NCBI GenBank assembly: GCA_032988165.1
Contig: JANTQF010000340.1
Location: 1 to 37,564, forward strand
DNA length: 37,564 nucleotides
Reading direction: 5' to 3'
From: Emmonsiellopsis sp. PD_33
Taxonomy: Eukaryota > Ascomycota > Eurotiomycetes > Onygenales > Ajellomycetaceae
The translations under genes and the position numbers were made by a program. Shown here one piece after another: positions 1 to 10,206 of this stretch. Below the pieces are notes generated by a model that saw nothing but the letters and a program-made list of their open reading frames with translations, did no database searches and was not told the origin of the DNA. The stretch's first letter is position 1. Each line of letters begins with the position of its first letter.

Positions 1-1251
1 ACGGAGGGGGGGTTGGAGGGGGGTGAGGGGGTTGGTGGTGGTGAGGGGTATAATAATGGGAATAATCGGGGGAGGGGGAATGGGCGGGGTTATGGGGATA
101 GGGGGCGGGGGAGAGGGAGAGGTCCGGGGCGCGGTGGGAGGGGGAGGGAGGGGGGGCAGTCAGGTGCTAGGGGGAGGTCGCAGGGGAGGGAGGGGAGTGC
201 TCCTGCTCCTGCTCCTGCTCCTGCTGCGGCTGTAGCTGAGGGTGGAGAAGATAAGGATAAGGGGGATGGAGAGGGGGGTACGACCGGGGATGCGGAGGGG
301 AATGAGGGGAAGGAGGAGAGTCCGGATAAGAAACCTAAGGAGCCAAGTGCGCCGAGGAATTATGCTGTTAAGGGGGATAGGAGCGGGACGGGAGGTGTGA
401 AGAAGGTATGCTGTACCACTTACTCATAAATCACCGCCTGCAATAGGCTATTTTCAATGCATAACTACTAACAAAAACCCAACCAACAGCCCAAACTAAC
501 CGAAGACGAACTCACCGAACGCATGAAAGCCGTAAAGCTCAAAGCCGCCGAGCGGGCCGCCGCCCACGCCCGCGCCGAAGCCGACGAAGCCTCCTTCCAT
601 GAACGAGAACGCGTCGCCCTCGAAAAGCGCCGCGAGGAACACCAGAACCGCCGCGCCATGAACGGCGAGCGCGAGAAGAACCGTCTCCGCAAACTCAACG
701 CCCAGGGTGGGCGCGAGTGGGATGCTGAGAAGAGCGCGGAGGCGTTTTCGGGCCGCGGTGGGCCCGCGCGGAGTAGTGCCTATCGCCGCGGTGCGCATGG
801 CGGGGTTGCGTATGACAGGGGAACGACAGGGTCACCGGGTGAGGCCGTAGAGGGGGACGAGCCAGTTTACGAGGGGGATGGGAGTAAATGGGGGCCGGAT
901 GGCGGAGTCCGCGGGCGGGGGAGTGGTCGAGGGACCCGTGGTGGACGCGGTCGTGGCGCCAAGGGCCGCGGGGATTACTTCGGAAAGGCCCCCCATGGTG
1001 CTGCGGCGGCGAGAAATACGACCTCTTCTCCCCCGCAGATCACGGCAGAGGACGAATTTCCCTCCCTGCCGCAGAAGGGGCCGGATGTTGTTGTCCCGGT
1101 AGCTCAGAGTCGGAGTGCGGAGAACCTGGCGGAGAATATCGAGGCGACTTCGCCCATTTCACCGTTGGGGACGTGGGCGGATCAGGTGGAATCTAGTGTG
1201 GGGGAGTCGTTGGAGGGTACGCTTGCGAAGGGGGAGAAGGGCGGTGCGTGA
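1..1251 (+). CDS. Gly/Arg-rich predicted RNA-binding protein, 5'-partial
   Basis: The reading frame is open to the left edge, so the N-terminus is missing. Predicted exons are <1-405 and 490-1251; the 84-nt intron has donor GTATGC, branch CTAAC at 468-472 and acceptor AACAG, and the frame continues without a shift. The 388 visible residues begin with an RGG/GRG-rich tract, then a PAPAPA run (bases 199-230) and an acidic stretch. A highly charged helical segment follows (KLTEDELTERMKAVKLKAAE, then many A/E/R), then a second RGRG tract and a tail with EDEFPSLPQ. RGG tracts bind RNA and are often arginine-methylated. I do not recognise the family with certainty. It resembles widely conserved fungal proteins annotated only as hypothetical, with a loose likeness to CCDC9 or Stm1-type factors. 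Low-complexity G-rich DNA probably explains why the contig stops here. Confidence 0.7.
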
Positions 1252-3244
1252 GGGAGTTTTTGTTATTTTGTTGCATGATTTGCATGGTTAAGATTCATCT
1301 GCCCATTGTCCAGTGTTTGCTTGTTCCTTTACTTATACTTTGGATATCCTCGTTTTTTTCTCTCTTCTTGTTTGGGTCGAATTAGAATCCCCCGCGTCTA
1401 TCTTTATGTTGAACCTGTTATGTTTTGTTTCATCATCCTTTCCGTGCTTAGTCCTTGCATGCCTTACTTTACCCCTGAAAACTCCCAGTACGCCCAGCCC
1501 ACCTAATTTTTTCCGCCCCCAATATCCCTTTGCCAATCCACGCCACACCATCGTTATATAATTACTTATCTCCGTCGGAGAGGAGCGGAATGAACTTCCG
1601 CCATACGGATTGGTTGGTCTGTGAAAGGATCTCATACTTTCAGATCGTATATGTAGAGACCGATTGAGTGATCAGCTTCAATAGCGGGGTAGCTATGTAG
1701 CCAGGCCAGGTTGTAGTTGCGATCTTGACGAAGATGAGGGGGCTATTTTGTGTTTAAATAGGGCTAACGCATGGAAGACTTGCTTATATTCTTGATGTAC
1801 CGAGTAGAGAGAGGGGATATATATCTTGTGTTCTATATATTCGTACCTGGGAGGATGGCGAGAATGGAGGGGGGGTTGTTATGGAACATTCGAATGTCAT
1901 CGCAGTATAAAATGTTTGGTGCTTAATGGCTAGTTAACTTACTTGATGGAAAGACTTTCATATTTATTAGCTCCTGCTTTGCTTTATTCTCTTTCATCCG
2001 ATTCTTCTTATCTTCATGCACCCGAGTCCGCTTCGCATCTGTGATATAAGCGTTCTGCATCCACATAAAGATGCCATCTGCCATGGCTATCTTCTAATTC
2101 TCAACATGTCTCATTTTTATATATTATATTATTTAGTTACGTTTGTTCCCATAAATCCCTCCGAATCTTTTCCGGGTTCACAAAATTAGCTAAATAATGA
2201 AATCATACTGTTACATTTTCTTCCCTGTTCTCTCACCTCTATTATCCTTTCCGATGAACTTGCAAGAGGAACCACCTAATTATTATTAGTTACATTCTTC
2301 ACACCATCTCCGGGTTCGCGGGGTTCCCAATCTTCCGTCTCCCGGAAAGAAAAAAAAAAAGCCATAGGATCGATCGGAAAAGCGGCTTCTAATCAAGATA
2401 TCCATGCTGCAGGGTTGTATCCATGTGTCATGGCTACAGTAACTAGTAAAATAGTCCATACATCGAAGCTAGAATAGTGTATGGAGATAAGGGAGACCGA
2501 ATTTTCGGCAGCTTCGTACCGTTGACGTCGGGGTAGTCAGTAACTTGAGTTGGTTTGGTGAGAGGCCGGCTAAAGTTCGTTAAATATAAGAGATAATAAG
2601 GGCGGCCAAGAGTTGGGATTTGCGGGAAGAAGAAGCTTCGGAGGAGGGGCAGGTAATAAAAACTCAACAAGATGACAGGTGACGGAGAAACTAGATAAAG
2701 GCCGGACCGGTCCATTGCCGGAGGAGGCGGGCAAGAGTCAAGACTTGTGTGGTAGGATTAACTATTTCATGTGTTAACTCCGAAGTTTGCCCCATATTCG
2801 CTTCTTTGCGGTGGGTGCCGACGGTTGCGGTGGTTGCGGCCAGGGGTCTGGATTAATTCAGCCTCCAACCCCCCTGCTGGCGTGGGATGCGGAAGAAAGC
2901 TTGTGAGTTATCTAACTTTTAGTCGACTGGAGAAGTGGGTCTAGGGCTAGACGGGTGATTTCAAGTTTCCGAATGAATTCGGGTCGGAAACTTTTTGGGG
3001 GAGGGATAATAAGTTGATAAGCTGCTCGGAAATTAATTAAAAGTTACTTTCTCATTAATAACAAGTTTGCTGAAAGATTTCGCAATTTGGACCGTGGATA
3101 AAATAGATAGCAGCGTGTGATTGTATCGGACTCAGGTAGTAAGAACGTTCTATCTTCTATGATCCCAGGCAAGGTGGTTTCTCCAACTTAGTTAACCATC
3201 TGATAATGTTTCCGAAAAAATACCGCCCAAACTCCTCATCACAC
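1252..3244. other. Intergenic, no gene recognised
   Basis: About 2 kb between the tail of the RGG gene and the tail of the peptide transporter. It should hold both 3' untranslated regions. It is AT-rich with short T- and A-runs, including a poly-A run near 2346-2360. Short open frames here have no domain, no plausible introns and no recognisable relatives. I see no tRNA-like B box or repeat array. Confidence 0.6.
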
Positions 3245-5339
3245 CTAAGAATCGGCAGCAGTCTCCGTCACGACAGGAGTACTGCCCGATCCGTTCCCAT
3301 GGTAGTCATCATTCTCACTAAGTCTGTATTCCTCCTGGTCGATATGGCGGAACAGGAAGTAAAACACAACAGTAAGGATTCCTCCAGCAATACATGTACC
3401 GCCAAAGTCCCACGTCAGGTACGGGTCCTTGATCACCGCGGAGCAAGCCAGGCCAATAATATATGCGACTGAGCTGCTGAAAAGATTCAGGGCCATGAGC
3501 AGGCCCCGCATGTTCTGTGGAGCGTGGGAGTAAGCGATACCGTAGGCTGGGATGTTGATGAATAGCTCAGATATGCCGCCGAGGGCATAGGGGAGTGCGA
3601 TCCACTGATAAATAAAAAAAATTTGAGTTAGAAAGCTATTCCGCGATACAGAACGAAATCACAGTTACATACCCAGATAGTGATAGGAGCAACCATCGCG
3701 ACACCGTTTTCATCAACACATGTGTCGCTCGAACCAAACTCCCCGCACGGGCCCACCTTATAGGCGTAGTAGTTGAGCAGAGTATATCCAAGGCCGCCTA
3801 TCGTAGACATAGCGAGACCAGTAGTGATACGGGCGACTGGCCCATAGCGGAAGCCCATGCGACGGACTAGAGGGTAGAGACCATAGTTAACAATCGGAGC
3901 AAATGCGATAATGCTCAAAGAATTGAAATTGCTGATGACATCGTTAGGGACTCCGTTAGTGGTTAGCATAGTCGATGTGAAGCTTGCTGCTTGCCCAATA
4001 CCGTTATCGTTGAGATACTGGATCGGGAAGAAACAGAAAATACCAGCGGCTTGGAATGTACGCGAGACGTCGTCAACGAATTGATCGTTCCATCGGGTGG
4101 GAATATTTTGTCCACGAGCGGCAATGACGGATGGCTTGGCGGATTCCCAGAATCCGTGTCTTCCAATCCTCCAGATACCACCATTTCTTAAGCAAATCCC
4201 CAAAACACGGAAACAGTCAGGTAGGTCGCTCCCTCCTGGGGGGAGATGGACGAGGCGCTTTTGCATAAAAACCTGCACAAAGATCAGTCACCTCTGCGTG
4301 CAAAGACGAAAACTGGGAGGTATAATAAGAGTCTGGCCCATACCATCAAAAGGGGCAATGGAAGATATAAGAGGAGCGGCAGTAAGAACGCCAACCACCA
4401 TCCTACATACTTCGATGCGTACGCAGTAGGTATTCCCATCATTCCACCAATATTGATCATCATGTAAAACCAGGTCATGATTCTCTCTGAAGTTGCCTCG
4501 GGATCAACAATAACCTTTTCGCCATTTTCGAGCACCTTGGTCTTGACTGTTGTATGTTTGTTCTGGTCAAGAAGTAGTGGTGCAATATTTGGTTTGAACA
4601 TGGCTGTGAGGATAGGGTTAGCACCAGTATGTATGTATGTACATACATGCATAAACAAGGTAGATGAGAAAAAGTTTTCTACTTACCCGTGCCGATAGAC
4701 AGGATATATAGCGAAAGGAAGTACGGGATCATAGCATTGCCGGAAGCTAGGAGGGATGGTGCTGCGGAGCCAACCAGCAAGACGTGGGCAATACCAACGA
4801 CAGCAATACCCCAGCAAATAAGCTTGAAGCGTCCCGTATAGACATCGGCGATATAACCAAAGATTAGTGGAACACCATACGCCAACATGCTGAAAGACTG
4901 ATTCACAGCATTCGCTTTGACTGACCCTAACCCGAGTGCACCAGTAGTTTGCTGGTCACCGCGTGGGGGGGCGCCATATCCATTCCCGCCGACAGGCATG
5001 GGCCGATTGACAAAATTACTGATCAGGGGTGAGGTGCCATAGTAAGAGGCGCGCTCGGCGAACTCGACCATGCAAACGAGGTAGGTTAAGGAGGGGATCT
5101 TTCCCGGGATACGGCGGAGAGTGGCCCTCTCCTCCTCTGTAGGGGCATCTTCATCTTCAACCGGAGAGACGGTGGCTTGGACATCGCTGGAGGGGGAAGA
5201 GGAGATTCCCTTCTCATCAGCCCACTCGTTTGACTTAGTCTGTGTGGAAGCTGTATTTTGTCAGAAAACATTTCCACTGGGGAAGGCTTAGATCCCAAAA
5301 ACTCACCCATTGCGGTTTATCTTGGACGTAGACGGGCAT
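3245..5339 (-). CDS. PTR2: PTR2/POT-family proton-coupled oligopeptide transporter
   Basis: A plasma-membrane major-facilitator transporter that imports di- and tripeptides with protons. Five exons are predicted on the minus strand: 5307-5339, 4687-5239, 4344-4603, 3673-4272 and 3245-3604. All introns are GT-AG and join in phase to give 601 residues, the usual fungal PTR2 length. The POT signature reads EFAERASYYG (family ExxERFxYYG), and the second signature reads FYMMINIGG. About 12 hydrophobic segments are visible, plus the large extracellular loop with paired cysteines typical of fungal members (GPCGEFGSSDTCVDENG). The N-terminal tail is acidic (PVEDEDAPTEEE), as expected for a regulated cytosolic tail. 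The gene is divergent from the NlpC/P60 gene, so the two may share control. Substrate specificity cannot be read from the sequence. The second intron carries a small GTAT/ATAC inverted repeat. Confidence 0.93.
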
Positions 5340-5837
5340 CTGTAAGAGGAAGCATGGGCTCTTGAGGAAGCTATATATGGCTTCCACCGTTCTATGGGAT
5401 TTTATCCAATGCCGTTGATAGGCACGAACAATACCCGCTAGTACTCCGTAGTCTCATCAGGAACAAGCTCATTTCCAAGGCGCTAAGAAGGTCACATCGT
5501 CTATCCACTCCGGCAAAGAAGGGTATGATAAGGAGGTTGCAATCTGTCAACAGCACGCCAAAATCTTGGTCGACTTGTATCGCAGGATGCTAAGCATCCT
5601 TAGCGGGAGACAGCCCGTTACAGCTAAGCAGCCGGATATGCTTGTACCGCGAATTCTCCGAGCTAAGAACCCAACCACCCCCGCAGTTACCTAAACATTG
5701 ATATGAGAAAGGTGACATGGGCATACAACGAATACGAGCACATACCCCGTATATTATAAAATGGGATCCCCTTCGCACTGCGCCCGCTTTTCAGGGTCTT
5801 CTGCGAAACACTCCAATCCAAACCCGCCTCCCCAAAA
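5340..5837. promoter_or_regulatory. Shared divergent promoter of the PTR2 and NlpC/P60 genes
   Basis: 498 bp separate the two start codons. TATAAA at 5755-5760 lies 78 bp before the NlpC/P60 ATG. A TATATA element at 5373-5378 lies about 34 bp before the PTR2 ATG. CCAAT is at 5406-5410. Two HGATAR sites, the consensus for AreA/Nit2-type nitrogen GATA factors, are at 5416-5421 (TGATAG) and 5526-5531 (TGATAA). HGATAR sites are frequent by chance, so nitrogen control is only a suggestion. Confidence 0.45.
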
Positions 5838-6851
5838 ATGAAAAGTCTTATCCTCGCTTTCGCTTTGGCCAGTGAGTTGGTCACTGCACTCCCATCACAG
5901 CTCCATAACCGTGACACGCAAGTCGGGTACATCGGTGTCTCGGTGGCAACAGTATGGACCGACTCCAGCAAACCCCGGCCGGAAGTTGATACGCCAGCCC
6001 TCACGAACCCCGCCGATATCCAGGGTTGGCTAGATTCGATGACACTCGACCAGTTCCTCGATCTCACCGACAGCAGCCGTACCCAGACTCAGGCGCTCTA
6101 CGGTGCCGAGGTCAACATTGTCAGCGAGCAGGATGGTTGGTATGAGGTTGAAGTCAAGAGCCAGCCATCACCAAAGGATGAGCTTGGCTACCCGGGCTGG
6201 ATCCCAGCAGTGCAAGTTTTGACCGACTCTGCCTATGGCCAGCTCCTCTCCAAAAAGCCGTTTGCCGCCGTTGACAAGGCCGCTACCACGACCCTATACA
6301 GCGATCGCCATATGAAAAAACCGTACATAGAAATTTCCTATAACACGCGGCTCCCAGTGATCAAATCTCTCGGCAAAGTGATCCAGGTCGCCGTGCCCGG
6401 TGGCGGCTCCGCGTACGTCGCTGCAAAGGATGCTACCGTATACAAGTCCGTTTCCGACATCCCCTATCCGACCGGCGAAGACCTCCTCGAGGCCGGCAAG
6501 CTGTTCATCGACCGCCACTATCTTTGGGGCGGCGCATCGGGCTTTGCCTTTGACTGCTCGGGCCTCACGCACACCCTATATGACGCTCATGGCATCACGA
6601 TTGGCCGCGACGCAGACGCGCAGGCAGACTACATCGGCCACGGAGAGAATGTTCCCAAGGAAGACCTGCAAGTTGGGGATCTCATCTATTACGCGCATAA
6701 TCTCTCGAATCCAAGCTCTATTTATCATGTTGCGATGTACGCGGGTGATGGCACGATGTTGGAAGCCCATGGGGCCGCGGTGCCAACCGGGATTCACCCG
6801 GTCAGATTCGACGAGAACTATTGGGGAGCGCAACGGTTCTTGACCAACTAG
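5838..6851 (+). CDS. Secreted NlpC/P60 endopeptidase, YkfC-like (murein peptide cleavage)
   Basis: Predicted cysteine peptidase of clan CA, family C40, 337 residues. Residues 1-18 are a signal peptide (MKSLILAFALASELVTALPS region). Residues ~88-128 form an SH3b-type fold (GWYEVEV...GYPGWIPAVQV) and ~150-205 a second one. The NlpC/P60 domain spans ~214-337 with Cys240 in FDCSG, His297 in YHVAMY and His311 in EAHG, the full catalytic set. An RD motif (Arg257-Asp258) sits where YkfC-type enzymes bind the free N-terminal amine of L-Ala-gamma-D-Glu peptides. Such enzymes split the gamma-D-Glu-diamino acid bond of murein stem peptides. The frame has no intron, unlike almost every neighbour, and the architecture is bacterial, which suggests old acquisition from bacteria with a fungal secretion signal. 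Substrate is inferred from family, not shown. Confidence 0.92.
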   Translation: MKSLILAFALASELVTALPSQLHNRDTQVGYIGVSVATVWTDSSKPRPEVDTPALTNPADIQGWLDSMTLDQFLDLTDSSRTQTQALYGAEVNIVSEQDGWYEVEVKSQPSPKDELGYPGWIPAVQVLTDSAYGQLLSKKPFAAVDKAATTTLYSDRHMKKPYIEISYNTRLPVIKSLGKVIQVAVPGGGSAYVAAKDATVYKSVSDIPYPTGEDLLEAGKLFIDRHYLWGGASGFAFDCSGLTHTLYDAHGITIGRDADAQADYIGHGENVPKEDLQVGDLIYYAHNLSNPSSIYHVAMYAGDGTMLEAHGAAVPTGIHPVRFDENYWGAQRFLTN

Positions 6852-7292
6852 ATGTGTCGAGCGATGGAGGGGGAATTGGAAAGCAAAGCAGTGGGTAATA
6901 TATGGTGTTGGTATCAAGGGGGCGTAGTCGGGGTCAAAGGTGTTTGGGTTCAAGTTGTCGAGAGTTTAGGCGGCCCGGGCTGCGGAGACACATAGTTCCG
7001 GCGATGACTGGTAACTAGTACTCGGCCAAAAGCCAACAGTGTAACTTATGTTAAAATTATAATCAAAAGATACTGTTTAGCTTCTGCTTCTTCTCTCCTT
7101 ATGCTTGTTTATACGAATCCAAGGGTGGAATAGAGAATAAACATAAATTAGCAACCGAACCTAAACCGGATTCAACAGAAATGTCAACGAGACAAGGCCG
7201 ATAAGCTAACAAGTCCCCCGTCCGCCCAAAGGAACGGGGGTTGCTGAAGATAGAAAGTGAAATGGCGCCTAGTACTTCCCTCCTCTTCCCTC
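6852..7292. other. Convergent 3' intergenic region
   Basis: 441 bp between the stops of the convergent NlpC/P60 and RVT genes. It should hold both 3' untranslated regions. An AT-rich stretch with ATAATCAAAAG lies near 7050-7070. I see no gene. Confidence 0.6.
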
Positions 7293-10206
7293 TTACAGCA
7301 CCATCTGCCATGTAATCATCTTCGATCTCATTGCCTTCAGCACACCAAGCGGCAACAAGCTCGTATCCAGCATCCCCAACCCGCTAAACTGCGCAATAAC
7401 CTCATCCGCATAAAACCTGACAATCCACCCGTTTTCAGCAGAGATCGAATTCGGATTGATATCCGGCAGACCCCCCCTGTGTTCAGAACCCCGAGTAACC
7501 CTTCCCCTTCTCCTCCCCCCTCTCGCCCTCCGACTCACTCCACTGGTTGTCCCGTTAACTTCACCCGAAAGATCTTCCAGTGCATTATACACATGGTCAG
7601 GAAACGTGACATCGAATGTCTGCTTCGCCGGGGTCATCAGATACGTATAAGTCGAATGGAACAACGAAGACGCACACTCTCGCCAGCGGACATAGTCGTC
7701 AAATGACATGAAGCTCTTAGCGGACGAGCCCCATGGCAAATGGCGTTCGGAGACAGTTGAATAGGATCCATTACCATCCCCGGAGTAGAAGTGGTCTTTA
7801 TAGCGCCTGCGCCTCTCGGAGTCCGAGAGGTTCTCAAACTTCTTCTTGAGCTCTTCGTACTCTTTGCGCTCGTCCTTGTGGAATTGGCGAAGGTAGTCAT
7901 CTGGATTGACGCAGACCCCGTCGCGGATAAACAGGAGCGGGATGAATGGGTTCAAGAGGCCTAGGCCGCCGCAGGTTTCTGGCATATAGAGGAATGCATC
8001 GGTGACGGACTCAACGTCGAAGCGGTTGGAGATGGTTTGGGATAGGTGTTGGGCTACAGTGGAGTTGTTGAAGAGATAGGATTGGATTTGTTTGTGGGCT
8101 TCCAAAGTTTTAGTGACGTGAGAGAGGCCAAAGCAGTTTGCAGGGCTATGGGGAGTATTAGTTTGTATATCCAGATAGAGGGAGGAGCGGGGGGTGGGGG
8201 GAGTTTGATGCTTACTCCGCGAATGTGTAGCTAAAAAAGCGACCAATACAAGAATTCCATGTCTTGGTCCATTCCAGTACGCTCCCGCAGCCTGCTAATT
8301 GTTTTTGGAGCTGCATGACATGTTGCATTACGTGTTCCTTATTGATGATCCAATGGCCTGATTCTGGATCCAGGACCATAAAATTCATCACGACAGGGCC
8401 CTTGGGCAACGCCCGGGTGATTTCCGTCTTCCTGTTCCGTTCCTCTTCCACAAAATAGACAGAGCCTGTCTTATTCATATTGAACTCCAGTCCCATGACT
8501 TTGGCAAATGTCTCCATCGTCTTCCATGCCTCGGCGCACTCTGCCGGTTTCCCACTAAGCCAGAGGTCATCGTGGAAACGATACAAGATCATCCCAGACC
8601 CATGGTTGACTGCCAAGTCCATAAAGAACATTATAACTTCGCCAATGAACTTTTCGAAAATATGGGCCATTGGAAGGCCGCGTTTGCGAGTGCGAACTGG
8701 CTTTCCATTAAGCATATCCAATGGCGGCTCTAGAACTTTTTTGAAGAATGTAATCCACTCTTCTTGGAAGCCCATGAAACGAAGCACGGCGAAAATGGTG
8801 CTATGTGCTAATCCGGCGCAAAACCATTGGAAGTCGCTCTGAACAACGGCAGCCTCACCGTCGATAGAGCGACGAACAAGAACCTCTGTAGCCAATGTGC
8901 GTAGGAGCAACTGCTTGATTTGTTTGGGGGACAGGTTTAGTTCATCGTCATCGTCCTCATCGTCGTCATCGTCGTACCCACCACCGGTGCTCTGGTAAAG
9001 TTTTGACGGCAACGGAGCCAGGAAGAAGTGGTCCCTGTAGCTTTCCTGGCGGAGAGCGTCGACATTTGCGTTATACGAGCGGAAACTATCACCTAGGTAA
9101 TACTTGCGCTTCGCCAATTCCTCCGGAGGCATTGCCATGGAACATTTCCAAACGCTAGGGTTCTTCTGCATATCTTGGAGATAACCTTTAAGCTCAACAG
9201 CCCATATTGTCCCAATCCAATGGGTGAAGATCGTGTGGAGGACATCGTCATCCATCATAACACGCCATTTCCCGTTTGCGCTCTGGCGTCTACTAAAAGT
9301 CAGTGTTTCATTCCACCAGGTATTATCCAGAAAATAATGTAAAGAAATAACTCACGGCACAACAGGCATGCCACGGTCCCCTAGTCCCCAAGACCAATTC
9401 TCGATATTTGCATACCGCATGTTTAGGACATCCTTGATCTCGCTAAGAACGTCCTCATTGCCGAGGAAGTCGCGAAGAGTTGCTTTCTTCTCGTCGTCGA
9501 ATAGGTCAACTTTCAACAGGGACTGGATGCACCATTCCAGACTGTCACGATCAAAGAGTTTCCTCTCGCGTAGCATAGATCTGCCCTTTTTCCGAACCTG
9601 TTTCCTTAGTGATTCTAGGGCGCTTTCCCCTTCGTCTGAATTGAACAGCTGCTTGAGATAGTTGTCGATTTCCACCTCGTCGGTTTCAAGGGGAGTCAAA
9701 ACGACGCTTTCGAACTTGTCCCGTAGCTGATCCAACCTTTCCTTTTGAACGCTCTGGACAACGTCAAACGAATCGTCCAGAGACAGATTATCCAACGAGG
9801 GCGATTCTCCCCCGGAGGCCTTGGGTGCATCGATCCATTCAATCAATAGTCGTGAGTAGAGATCAGCAAGGTCGAGTTTCCTAGTCTCTGAATCGAGTTT
9901 TGCGCGCATCTTCTGCTCGAATTGCGCTAACTTCTCCTTGCTAACGGAAGGGTCGTATTCGGACTGGTGTACATAGCGACAAAAGTTTGCGAATTCTTCT
10001 GCTTCGGGGGCTGAGCAGATGCCCAAGTCTTTGATACTGTCATGGAGACTCTTGATCCTCTGCCCAACATCATTCCCCGCACCATCTGCTTTGGCTAGAA
10101 TCTTATCCTTTTGCTTTTGGTACTTTTGGCGTCGTGTCTCCAGCTCCTGCACCTTGGTCACTGTGATGGACTGCAGGGTCCGCGAGAGGGTCGAAGAGGA
10201 GGCCAT
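7293..10206 (-). CDS. rvt: RVT-family cellular reverse transcriptase
   Basis: A domesticated single-copy reverse-transcriptase-related protein, not part of a transposon. Exons are 9356-10206, 8216-9292 and 7293-8145 (introns 63 and 70 nt, in phase), giving 926 residues, the size of fungal RVT proteins. The N-terminal ~280 residues are charged and coiled-coil-like. RT motifs run from ~284: NGKWRVMMDDD, motif A with Asp437 (QSDFQWF), LAHSTIFAVLRFMGF, motif B RKRGLPMAH (486-494), and motif C YRFHDDLWLSG with Asp525/Asp526. Thus the catalytic Asp triad is intact. An acidic insert (~390-401) precedes motif A, in the place of the RVT-specific loop. A long C-terminal extension begins with PANCFG, another RVT hallmark. 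No integrase, RNase H, endonuclease, LTR or target repeats surround it. Family work reports NTP/dNTP polymerisation with protein priming; its biological role is unknown. Telomerase and group II maturase fit less well. Confidence 0.92.

Noticed and set aside
7293..10206. Retrotransposon, telomerase or group II intron maturase
   Set aside because: No integrase, RNase H, endonuclease or repeats; three introns-free of mobile features and the HDD motif, acidic loop and PANCFG extension fit RVT instead.
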